Assembly (NCBI GenBank): GCA_964395915.1
Contig: CAYNDB010000136.1
Coordinates: forward strand, 1-5,909
Source: CAYNDB01 sp964395915
GTDB taxonomy: Bacteria > Nitrospinota_A > UBA7883 > JAJRTC01
Length of the DNA: 5,909 nt
Direction: 5' to 3'
Shown: in pieces, positions 1 through 5,657 of the stretch
How positions within the stretch are numbered: position 1 is the stretch's first letter
Layout of the letters: the number at the start of each line of letters is the position of its first letter
The notes under the pieces: model-generated
The model's input: only the letters and a program-made list of their open reading frames with translations
The model's database searches: none
What the model was told of the DNA's origin: nothing
Made by a program: the position numbers and the translations under genes

Positions 1-36
1 CATACTATGTTTTATTAATGAGGGGCAAGCATAAAC

Positions 37-221
37 ATGAATGATGACAATCACACGACTCTCTAAAGGGTAAATTTCCAATCAGCATCGTTTGTGAAAC
101 GAAAGACAAAACCCCCTATGGAGATGAGGTTGACGTCATGTATGATCCCTCAAAAGAAAGATTCCGGGAGTCGAATTACAGGCTGGATTTACAGCTTGGA
201 AAATTGAAACGATCTGCGTGA
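37..221 (+). pseudogene. Small frameshifted ORF, unknown function
   Basis: I do not recognise this gene. An ATG at 37 follows GAGGGG (20-25) at a usable Shine-Dalgarno distance. It opens a frame reading MNDDNHTTL that stops at TAA 64-66. The frame one base back continues at once with KGKFPISIVCETKDK and runs open to TGA 219-221, ending GKLKRSA. This second frame has no ATG, GTG or TTG start before Met at 138, so the two parts read most naturally as one protein of about 60 residues. The break lies in three CT dinucleotides (59-64): removing one CT, or inserting one base, joins the frames. The joined product is charged, with no signal peptide, membrane segment or cysteine motif. It could be a decayed gene, a sequencing error, or a short gene starting at 138. 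It converges on the unfoldase gene with only 9 bp between the stops. Confidence 0.4.
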
Positions 222-230
222 TTCACGTAT

Positions 231-1907
231 CTAAGGAAGAACGTTTTTGTCTCCCGCGTTTTTGCGCGATTCTTTATCTTCCTTATCGATCTGCTCTTGA
301 TGCCATTTGACATACAGCTCGTCAAAGTATTTAGGGTTATCGATCATTTCCTCCGTCACTTCAAATGAGCCTTGCCAATCCATATAGTTCAAAGCCGACG
401 CGCCGGTCATGAGCTTTTCCAATGCGGTAGAAATCGGGATGCCTCGGTCTTTTGCATATTTCTCGATTTTTTTCTCCACAGCCGGGCCTATTTTAAGCTC
501 CACTCCCTGATCACGCGTGAATTTTTCTAAAAAGTCGACGAAAGGAGAGCGGGCAAGGATATTGAGCATCGCGTCATGCGGAGCCTCGCATATTTCACGT
601 GTGATGTGCAGCTCCTTGAAATTCGTGCCGGGCAGTTCGAACTGAAAATCAGTCAACATTTCTTCAATAACGGAAATGAGGGCTCTCGCGCCGGTTTTAT
701 CGTTTTCCGCCTGTTCCGCGATCCACAGCAACGAGGCGTCGGAAAAAGTAAGCTTTATACCAAAAAGTGAAAACTCAAACTTGTATTGCTCCAGCATAGA
801 GTCTTCCGTCTCCTTCATGATGCGGATGAGATCATTTTTTGAAAGAGCGTTTACATATGTGCGAACAGGCGCCCTGCCAACAAGCTCCGGGATAATTCCA
901 AACCGTATGTAGTCGTCAGCGACAGCCTCTTTATAATAGTTTACATGTTTATCCATATTCTTTTCTTTACCCGACACGAAGCCTGTTACGGTAAAAGAAC
1001 CGTTTTCGCGATATAGCCCAGAGCCCCGTTCGAGCCTGTTTTTGACTATTGACTCCAGGTCGTCGTCGAGTCTCTGGAAGGAGCCGCCGAGCACAAAAAG
1101 GATATTTTCAGTCGATGTGGTTCCTTTTCTTTTACCCTTTTTAATTCCCTGTTGCTGGTCGATGATATCTTGTATTTGTGACGCGGGACTCATAGGGTCA
1201 TCCACAGAGATATGCTTGCGCTCGATAAGTTTCAGCACCGCCCGCTGGAACCCTTCACGAGAGATATCATGGCCAATCACCTTTCCATCTTTCGCTTTTT
1301 TGTCCATCTCGTCGATAAATATCAGGCCGCCGTTCTGTTCGATATATTCCGCTTTCTCCTGTTTGCTTGAGCCGGGGGCGATCTGGATTAGCTCCCGGAT
1401 CATATCATCCGCGCTTTTGCCCACATATCCCGCCTCGGTATAGTCGGTAGAGTCGATAATAAGCGTAGGCGCCTCCATAAGATCGCCCAGGACTTCGACA
1501 CAATATGTTTTGCCGGAGCCGGACGGGCCGGAGATTATCGTATTTTTCTTTCTAAAACGTTTGACCTTGTGCGGCAGGTCTTTTCCGCCGCTTATCGCCC
1601 GTACGATAGCGAAATGGTACGCCGCGGCTATGGAAAGACGTTTTTTATATTCCTCCTGCCCGATAACGTATTTGTCCAGATGCTTTTTTATTTCAGAGGG
1701 GGTAAATATTCTCGCTTTTGGGATATCTTTTTCAGGATGCTCCGGTTCTCCCAGCGTTTCGTTCAACGTTTCATCAAAAGCCCGTTCGGAGTTCTCCCGC
1801 GCGGTAAGATATGCGCGAATAGCTTCATCTGTTGAACAACCGTATTGCTTAACAATTGTCTCGATCTCTTCTTTTGGAATCTCGACATGTGTCGGATCAA
1901 TCTGCAT
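231..1907 (-). CDS. ClpX-family AAA+ protein unfoldase, divergent, with extra N- and C-terminal domains
   Basis: Predicted cytoplasmic ATP-driven unfoldase of the HslU/ClpX type, 558 residues against about 420 for ClpX. The AAA+ core spans roughly residues 67-440. It has the ClpX entry motif LDKYVIGQEE (77-86), Walker A GPSGSGKT (127-134), pore loop GYVG (160-163), Walker B LIFIDE (195-200), the sensor-1 region NILFVLGGSF (268-277), an arginine finger in PELVGR (Arg345) and sensor 2 TGAR (Arg408). The four-cysteine zinc-binding domain of ClpX is absent. Residues about 9-48 instead resemble a UBA-like three-helix bundle. The segment equivalent to the RKH loop is replaced by a basic Gln/Lys-rich insert (about 233-266). 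Residues about 440-558 add a C-terminal domain ending in a charged tail. Near the ClpP-contact (IGF) loop the sequence reads TGF (308-310). The ATG at 1907 is preceded by AGAGG (1920-1924). No clpP lies nearby. It is clearly ClpX-like, but not canonical ClpX, and its substrates are unknown. Confidence 0.88.
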   Translation of the reverse strand: MQIDPTHVEIPKEEIETIVKQYGCSTDEAIRAYLTARENSERAFDETLNETLGEPEHPEKDIPKARIFTPSEIKKHLDKYVIGQEEYKKRLSIAAAYHFAIVRAISGGKDLPHKVKRFRKKNTIISGPSGSGKTYCVEVLGDLMEAPTLIIDSTDYTEAGYVGKSADDMIRELIQIAPGSSKQEKAEYIEQNGGLIFIDEMDKKAKDGKVIGHDISREGFQRAVLKLIERKHISVDDPMSPASQIQDIIDQQQGIKKGKRKGTTSTENILFVLGGSFQRLDDDLESIVKNRLERGSGLYRENGSFTVTGFVSGKEKNMDKHVNYYKEAVADDYIRFGIIPELVGRAPVRTYVNALSKNDLIRIMKETEDSMLEQYKFEFSLFGIKLTFSDASLLWIAEQAENDKTGARALISVIEEMLTDFQFELPGTNFKELHITREICEAPHDAMLNILARSPFVDFLEKFTRDQGVELKIGPAVEKKIEKYAKDRGIPISTALEKLMTGASALNYMDWQGSFEVTEEMIDNPKYFDELYVKWHQEQIDKEDKESRKNAGDKNVLP

Positions 1908-1980
1908 TTTTCAATACTGCCTCTTTTTATTTTTCAGGAAGCTTTATACTATATCTTAAAACATCAAGCATAGAAAACAG
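1908..1980. promoter_or_regulatory. Divergent promoter region with overlapping -10 boxes
   Basis: These 73 bp separate the divergent unfoldase and ZnuA-like genes and must hold both promoters unless there is internal initiation. A + strand -10 candidate TATACT (1945-1950) overlaps a - strand candidate TATAGT (1948-1953), so the two promoters would compete for the same DNA. The - strand box has a weak -35 candidate TTTCTA (1971-1976) at 17 bp; the + strand has none. The expected leaders would be about 25 and 33 nt. I see no clear Zur-like palindrome. The assignment rests on -10 matches only. Confidence 0.35.
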
Positions 1981-2853
1981 ATGAAATCGTTTTATAGCAT
2001 TTTAGCGGCCCTTATAGTTTTAATTACAGCAAATTCCGCGTTGGCCGCGCCAAAAGTGAAAGTTGTCACAACCATTTTCCCTTTGGAGGATATAACGCGT
2101 CAGGTTGGCGGCTCCCTGGTTGAAGTCCACAATCTTCTCGCGCCGGGTCAGGGGCCGCACACATTTGAGCCAACGCCCGGAAATGTGAAAAAAATCGCTG
2201 AAGCCGATATTGTGGCGCTCGCGGGTTACAGGCTGGAAATATGGCTTGCAAGGCTTCTGAACGCCGCCTCGAAAGAGGGGAGGGTGGAAGTTGATTGCAG
2301 TAAGGCGGTCAAAGTCCCGATTCGTGGAAGTGGGGGCCATGGTCATGAAAACCCGCACTACTGGCTCGACCCTGTCATCATGGAGGATGTAGTCGGCCTG
2401 ATCGCAAACGCTCTTGCCAAGGCGCGGCCATCCGATGCGGATTATTTTATGCGCAGGGCCACAAGGCTTATTGGCGAGCTTGTAAAACTGGATAAAGATA
2501 TCGCAACGCTCCTTGGACAGAAAGGTATGAGCAAAAGCTATGTGGCTTTCCACAACGCGTGGGGATATTTTGCGCGGCGTTACCAATTGCAGGAAATAGG
2601 GGTTATAGAGAGCGCCCCGGGAAGAGAGCCTTCCGCCAAATGGATAGCAGAGCTTTCGGCAATGATTAAAACCAAAGGCGTAAAATCTGTGCTGGTTGAA
2701 CCGCAGTTTTCACCAAGGCTGGGAGAAACGCTGGCAAGAGAGACCGGCGCCAGGGTCATAGTAGTCGACCCTGTCGGCGGAGTCAAAGAGCGTAAAAGTT
2801 ATATTGATCTCATGCGATGGAACGCGTCACAATTTGCAAAAGCCCTGAGGTAG
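1981..2853 (+). CDS. znuA: ZnuA-like periplasmic zinc/manganese-binding protein of an ABC transporter
   Basis: Substrate-binding protein of the metal-ion ABC family (cluster A-I, SBP_bac_9 type). It captures Zn2+ or Mn2+ in the periplasm and hands it to a membrane permease. Residues 1-22 are a Sec signal peptide ending ALA before APKVK; there is no lipobox cysteine, so it should be soluble. Family landmarks are VVTTIFPLEDIT (28-39), the ligand His60 in GPHTFEPTP, His126 in NPHYWLDP, His191 in AFHNAWGYF, EPQFSP (240-245) and Asp263 in VVDPVGG. This is a complete three-His plus Asp site. Its 290 residues are normal for the family without a long His-rich loop; only a short GGHGHENPH (118-126) is present. 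The start is fixed by the signal peptide, although the Shine-Dalgarno is weak. No permease or ATPase gene adjoins it and the next gene converges 3 bp away, so it is probably transcribed alone. The sequence cannot settle zinc versus manganese. Confidence 0.87.
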   Translation: MKSFYSILAALIVLITANSALAAPKVKVVTTIFPLEDITRQVGGSLVEVHNLLAPGQGPHTFEPTPGNVKKIAEADIVALAGYRLEIWLARLLNAASKEGRVEVDCSKAVKVPIRGSGGHGHENPHYWLDPVIMEDVVGLIANALAKARPSDADYFMRRATRLIGELVKLDKDIATLLGQKGMSKSYVAFHNAWGYFARRYQLQEIGVIESAPGREPSAKWIAELSAMIKTKGVKSVLVEPQFSPRLGETLARETGARVIVVDPVGGVKERKSYIDLMRWNASQFAKALR

Positions 2854-2856
2854 TTT

Positions 2857-4041
2857 TCAACTAAATGTCGACTTCTGCCTTTTTAACAGAATTCCGGTTC
2901 CAGGGTAGCTCCATTTTAACTTCTGTTTCACACGATTCGCCACCTTGGATATCAGGGAATATATTACCGGAACAGGGTCAAAAAGTTGATCGGTGAAGTT
3001 TGTGTTTTTTACAAGACCACCTATATTCCCTTCTGAAAGAGGCATAGATATCATATTTTTCAAATAGCCGGGCCAGAATTGATAAAGCTCCAACCTGCAT
3101 TGCGGCTTGGGAAATGGCTCACCCAGCGATTCCATGCAATGTATGTAGGGGAAATCCACCCCCATCAATACCGAAGCCGGCAAGCTGCCCCAATATCGAG
3201 GATTCAGCTCCAGTAAATATAGATTCTCTTCCATTCTGTCGTACACAAGGTCGAGGTGAGCGACGCCGTCCCATTTCAAGCTGGCGACTAACTCGGTTAC
3301 GAGGCTTAATACCTTCTCATCTTTAATAAATTTGAAACAATTTTCTGGAGCAAAAGCCTGCTTTGGCGGAGCAAATTTTTTCTGAATCGTATGGGCCAGG
3401 ATTTTTCCATCCTTAGCCAGAATACTGCAATCAATCATCGGACCGTCCACTTTTTCCTGAACGATGAAATCTTGCGGGTTCAAGTCGTTTACCACCAAAT
3501 ACTCGGTAAGCGCGACTGCGGATTCAAATTCCACGATCCCAAGCCCGCCTGTGCCGATTCGCGGCTTTATCAATACGGGGAAACGCATATTCTCAAGATT
3601 TTGTTTAAATGAAACGTCGGTATTACATAAAATGCTGTGTGGCGTCGAAGTATTGTTTTCAACAAAGAATTTGTGCGCTTTCCATTTATCCTGCGTAATA
3701 TGAAAGGAATCAATATCCGAAATCAAAGGAACTTTACAGAACTTGGATAAAGCTGAACGGTGTTTTGAAACGAATTCCACGCCAGGCTCACCAGAAGGGA
3801 AAATGATGTCGATCCCCTTTTTCCTTACTACATCTTCGATATAATCCACATAATTTTTGTTTTTTAAACTTTTATCATGAACTTCGAAAGACGAGATATG
3901 CCTTGAATATCGCGAACGCACACTCGCCGAATTTGAAAGAACATGTATCTTGATATCCTTGTGCCTGGAGAGGCTCTTTATGACTTCAAGAGAGATTATA
4001 GATTCACCATCGATGATAAGGATTGAACTAGCTACGCCCAT
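2857..4041 (-). CDS. ATP-grasp ligase, tandem copy A, substrate unknown
   Basis: A 394-residue ATP-grasp enzyme of the carbamoyl-phosphate-synthase-like group. Such enzymes activate a carboxylate as an acylphosphate and join it to an amine or other nucleophile. Residues about 5-115 form a pre-ATP-grasp Rossmann-like domain (SSILIIDGES, then FPSGEPGVEF at 81-90). The ATP-grasp fold follows: Lys159 and a glycine-rich loop in LIKPRIGTGGLGI (157-169), the nucleotide-hinge segment VQEKVDG (194-200) and predicted Mg2+ ligands Asp264 (AHLDLVY), Glu278 and Asn280 in LLELNPRYWGS. Residues about 310-394 are an undefined C-terminal region. There is no signal peptide or membrane segment. The ATG at 4041 has a good Shine-Dalgarno AAGGTGG (4048-4054, 6 nt away). 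Copy B lies 86 bp upstream, and residues 49-199 are identical to it at DNA level. Codon use seems more AT-rich than in the ZnuA-like gene. The reaction is family knowledge; the substrate, perhaps in envelope or secondary metabolism, is unknown. Confidence 0.85.
   Translation of the reverse strand: MGVASSILIIDGESIISLEVIKSLSRHKDIKIHVLSNSASVRSRYSRHISSFEVHDKSLKNKNYVDYIEDVVRKKGIDIIFPSGEPGVEFVSKHRSALSKFCKVPLISDIDSFHITQDKWKAHKFFVENNTSTPHSILCNTDVSFKQNLENMRFPVLIKPRIGTGGLGIVEFESAVALTEYLVVNDLNPQDFIVQEKVDGPMIDCSILAKDGKILAHTIQKKFAPPKQAFAPENCFKFIKDEKVLSLVTELVASLKWDGVAHLDLVYDRMEENLYLLELNPRYWGSLPASVLMGVDFPYIHCMESLGEPFPKPQCRLELYQFWPGYLKNMISMPLSEGNIGGLVKNTNFTDQLFDPVPVIYSLISKVANRVKQKLKWSYPGTGILLKRQKSTFS
3443..3896. 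repeat. 454-bp identical direct repeat, copy inside ATP-grasp gene A
   Basis: Read base by base, this stretch equals 4711-5164 without a mismatch or gap (constant offset 1268). It covers codons 49-199 of copy A. Immediately left of 3443 mismatches are frequent (3442, 3439 and onwards). To the right, nine mismatches fall between 3897 and 4020. It is not a mobile element: it has no terminal inverted repeats and sits in frame inside the gene. It is best explained as a gene-conversion tract. Confidence 0.93.
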
Positions 4042-4047
4042 ATCGCC

Positions 4048-4054
4048 CCACCTT
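4048..4054 (-). promoter_or_regulatory. Shine-Dalgarno of ATP-grasp copy A
   Basis: The - strand reads AAGGTGG six bases before the ATG at 4041. It is a strong match to the anti-Shine-Dalgarno sequence, supports this start codon and indicates that copy A is translated independently of copy B. Confidence 0.7.
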
Positions 4055-4086
4055 TTGACCTATATAAGCCATTTTTTTTGTACCCC

Positions 4087-4095
4087 AGCATAACA
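4087..4095 (-). promoter_or_regulatory. Extended -10 promoter of ATP-grasp copy A
   Basis: The - strand reads TG-T-TATGCT, an extended -10 element 45 nt before the ATG. The same TG-T-TATAAT arrangement stands 47 nt before copy B, and the flanking bases also resemble each other (ATGTTAT, then TACA and an A-rich run ending ATG). The promoter was therefore probably duplicated with the gene. TATGCT is a poorer hexamer than copy B's. No good -35 is present at 17 bp. Confidence 0.45.
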
Positions 4096-4127
4096 TTGTT
4101 GAAATAATGGATAAGATTTGGACCACG

Positions 4128-5309
4128 TTAGTTCTTCTTTAAAACAGAATCATTCAAAACTCCGGTTTCAGGATAGATCCACCTAAGCTTTTTATTTATA
4201 CGGTTTACCACCTTGGAAAACAAAGAATATATTACCGGAAGGGGGTCGAAAAGCTGATCGGTAAAGTTAGTGTTTTTTATAAGGCCACCAACATTTTCTT
4301 TTGTAAGAGCCATAAAAAGCATATTTTTAAAATAGCTGGGCCATACTTGATAAAGCTCCATCCTGCATTGCGGTTCAGGAAATGGTTCACCCAGCGATTC
4401 CATGCAATGTATATAAGGGAAATCTACGCCCATCGAAACCGCCGATGGCAAACTACCCCAATAGCGAGGATTCATTTCCAACAAGTAATAGTTTTCTTCA
4501 TCTGCATTATAAACAAACTGGAGATGACCGACTCCACTCCACTTCAAGTTTTTTATCAATTGGCTTACTTGACGATAAACTTTGCCATTGCGGACAAATT
4601 TAAAACCAATACCTGGGGCGAATGGTTTATTTGGAGGAGTGAATCTTTTTTGGATCGTATAAGCCAAAATTTTCCCATTTTTCGCCAAAACACTGCATCC
4701 AATCAAAGGGCCGTCCACTTTTTCCTGAACGATGAAATCTTGCGGGTTCAAGTCGTTTACCACCAAATACTCGGTAAGCGCGACTGCGGATTCAAATTCC
4801 ACGATCCCAAGCCCGCCTGTGCCGATTCGCGGCTTTATCAATACGGGGAAACGCATATTCTCAAGATTTTGTTTAAATGAAACGTCGGTATTACATAAAA
4901 TGCTGTGTGGCGTCGAAGTATTGTTTTCAACAAAGAATTTGTGCGCTTTCCATTTATCCTGCGTAATATGAAAGGAATCAATATCCGAAATCAAAGGAAC
5001 TTTACAGAACTTGGATAAAGCTGAACGGTGTTTTGAAACGAATTCCACGCCAGGCTCACCAGAAGGGAAAATGATGTCGATCCCCTTTTTCCTTACTACA
5101 TCTTCGATATAATCCACATAATTTTTGTTTTTTAAACTTTTATCATGAACTTCGAAAGACGAGACATGTCTTGAATATCGCGAACGCACGCTCGTCGAAT
5201 TTGAAAGAACATGTATTTTGATATTCTTATGCCTGGAGAGGCTCTTTATGACTTCGAGGGAGATTATAGATTCACCATCGATGATAAGAACCGAATAATC
5301 TGCGCCCAT
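4128..5309 (-). CDS. ATP-grasp ligase, tandem copy B, substrate unknown
   Basis: A 393-residue paralogue of copy A with the same architecture: an N-terminal Rossmann-like domain, then the ATP-grasp fold with LIKPRIGTGGLGI (157-169), VQEKVDG (194-200) and EMNPRYWGS (278-286). The central 151 residues match copy A exactly. The C-terminal half differs at many positions, yet it keeps MGVDFPYIHCMESLGEPFP and KNTNFTDQLFDP, which suggests these segments matter for function. The predicted metal ligand that is Asp264 in copy A is Gln264 here (GHLQFVY), as in carbamoyl phosphate synthetase. I chose ATG 5309 over an upstream in-frame TTG at 5330. The strong Shine-Dalgarno GGAGGG (5319-5324) lies between the two, and MGADYSVLIIDGES then aligns with the copy A start. 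It has its own consensus extended -10 promoter overlapped by an inverted repeat. I see no convincing terminator between B and A, so read-through into A is possible. The gene is AT-rich for this window. Confidence 0.85.
   Translation of the reverse strand: MGADYSVLIIDGESIISLEVIKSLSRHKNIKIHVLSNSTSVRSRYSRHVSSFEVHDKSLKNKNYVDYIEDVVRKKGIDIIFPSGEPGVEFVSKHRSALSKFCKVPLISDIDSFHITQDKWKAHKFFVENNTSTPHSILCNTDVSFKQNLENMRFPVLIKPRIGTGGLGIVEFESAVALTEYLVVNDLNPQDFIVQEKVDGPLIGCSVLAKNGKILAYTIQKRFTPPNKPFAPGIGFKFVRNGKVYRQVSQLIKNLKWSGVGHLQFVYNADEENYYLLEMNPRYWGSLPSAVSMGVDFPYIHCMESLGEPFPEPQCRMELYQVWPSYFKNMLFMALTKENVGGLIKNTNFTDQLFDPLPVIYSLFSKVVNRINKKLRWIYPETGVLNDSVLKKN
4711..5164. repeat. 454-bp identical direct repeat, copy inside ATP-grasp gene B
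   Basis: Partner of 3443-3896, identical throughout. The left edge is sharp: 4710 is G against A at 3442, with dense mismatches beyond. On the right the first mismatch is 5165 (C against T at 3897). It encodes residues 49-199 of copy B, ending just after the nucleotide-hinge motif. Divergence on both sides of a perfectly identical core points to recent homogenisation rather than a young duplication of the whole gene. Confidence 0.93.
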
Positions 5310-5318
5310 TTTTCCACA

Positions 5319-5324
5319 CCCTCC
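5319..5324 (-). promoter_or_regulatory. Shine-Dalgarno that fixes the start of copy B
   Basis: The - strand reads GGAGGG nine bases before ATG 5309. It lies downstream of the in-frame TTG at 5330, so it can only serve the ATG. This removes seven spurious N-terminal residues from the longest possible reading frame. Confidence 0.7.
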
Positions 5325-5358
5325 ATGCAATACAAAAACATTTTTTACTGTATTGCAT
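5325..5358. promoter_or_regulatory. Perfect 9-bp inverted repeat, probable operator of copy B
   Basis: ATGCAATAC (5325-5333) and GTATTGCAT (5350-5358) are exact reverse complements separated by 16 bp. The right arm enters the -10 hexamer and the left arm abuts the Shine-Dalgarno, so the repeat brackets the expected transcription start. The spacer holds further A5/T5 complementarity. A DNA operator for a dimeric regulator fits best, since transcription should start near 5350 and most of one arm would not be transcribed. An RNA hairpin is the alternative if transcription starts further upstream. Copy A has no such repeat. Confidence 0.55.
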
Positions 5359-5365
5359 TATAACA
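5357..5365 (-). promoter_or_regulatory. Extended -10 promoter of ATP-grasp copy B
   Basis: The - strand reads TG-T-TATAAT, a perfect -10 hexamer with the extended TG dinucleotide, 47 nt before the ATG. The position 17 bp upstream (GTCCTG) is a poor -35, which an extended -10 can tolerate. The expected start is near 5350, giving a leader of about 40 nt. Confidence 0.6.
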
Positions 5366-5366
5366 T

Positions 5367-5393
5367 AAAAAAGGAGCTTCAGGACGGTAAGCC
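5367..5393 (-). terminator. Weak candidate terminator of the thioredoxin operon
   Basis: On the - strand GGCTT (5393-5389) can pair with AAGCT (5379-5375, one G-U pair) around a 9-nt loop, followed two bases later by six T residues (5372-5367). Its place, after the small membrane protein gene and just before the copy B promoter, is right for an intrinsic terminator. The stem is short, so the call is tentative. Confidence 0.3.
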
Positions 5394-5435
5394 TGTGTGG
5401 ACAAACACTTTCCAGGAAGTTGAGCTACAACTGAG

Positions 5436-5654
5436 CTAATTATTTTTTAAAACATAATCATTCAATATTTTAGCAACAAGAAAAACAGCCGGGGCTCCGT
5501 GGAAAAGAAGGTCGAATGTGTCCATGACATTTAAGCTCTCGCCATTGACAAGCATTACTATTTTTTCGTAAAGATGCGGGGCGGGATAGAAGGGCGCCAA
5601 CCCCATCATGATTGCGATAATTATTAACAGCATATATGGAGTCGAGTCGAACAT
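5436..5654 (-). CDS. Small membrane protein, unknown function, downstream of thioredoxin
   Basis: A 72-residue protein with no function I can assign. Residues 7-22 (YMLLIIIAIMMGLAPF) form a clear transmembrane helix. A second hydrophobic stretch, about 47-64, contains FHGAPAVFLVAKIL and may be another helix. A proline-rich turn, PFYPAPH (21-27), follows the first helix. It has no cysteines, so it is unlikely to be a direct thiol partner of thioredoxin. From memory, similar short proteins in deltaproteobacterial genomes are sometimes labelled RND-transporter-related, but at this size it cannot be an RND pump. The ATG at 5654 lies 3 bp beyond the thioredoxin stop, with Shine-Dalgarno AAGGG inside the end of the thioredoxin gene. 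The two are almost certainly cotranscribed and probably translationally coupled. The TAG stop is at 5436-5438. Confidence 0.7.
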   Translation of the reverse strand: MFDSTPYMLLIIIAIMMGLAPFYPAPHLYEKIVMLVNGESLNVMDTFDLLFHGAPAVFLVAKILNDYVLKNN

Positions 5655-5657
5655 GAG

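Noticed and set aside
55..70. Programmed -1 ribosomal frameshift in the small ORF
   Set aside because: There is no X-XXY-YYZ slippery heptamer at the stop and no evident downstream stimulatory structure. Mutation or error is simpler.
231..1907. Naming the gene clpX
   Set aside because: It lacks the zinc-binding domain, has an altered ClpP-contact region and carries about 120 extra C-terminal residues. The canonical symbol would mislead.
2020..2586. 188-residue reading frame antisense to the ZnuA-like gene
   Set aside because: The + strand protein has a signal peptide and the full metal site. The antisense product is rich in Arg, Pro and Cys with no recognisable domain.
4347..4880. 177-residue + strand frame opposite ATP-grasp copy B
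   Set aside because: It is a shadow of the - strand gene. Its C-terminal part recurs at 3391-3612 only because the underlying DNA is duplicated.
3443..5164. Transposon or CRISPR explanation for the long repeat
   Set aside because: There are only two copies, both in frame inside homologous genes, with no terminal inverted repeats, target duplications or transposase.
5310..5330. TTG start of copy B, giving 400 residues
   Set aside because: The Shine-Dalgarno lies downstream of it, and the extra residues have no counterpart in copy A.
5431..5443. Possible - strand tRNA gene suggested by TAGCTCAGTTG
   Set aside because: There is no matching acceptor stem, no GTTCRA T-arm and no proper anticodon arm, and the motif begins inside a stop codon. 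I do not call a tRNA.
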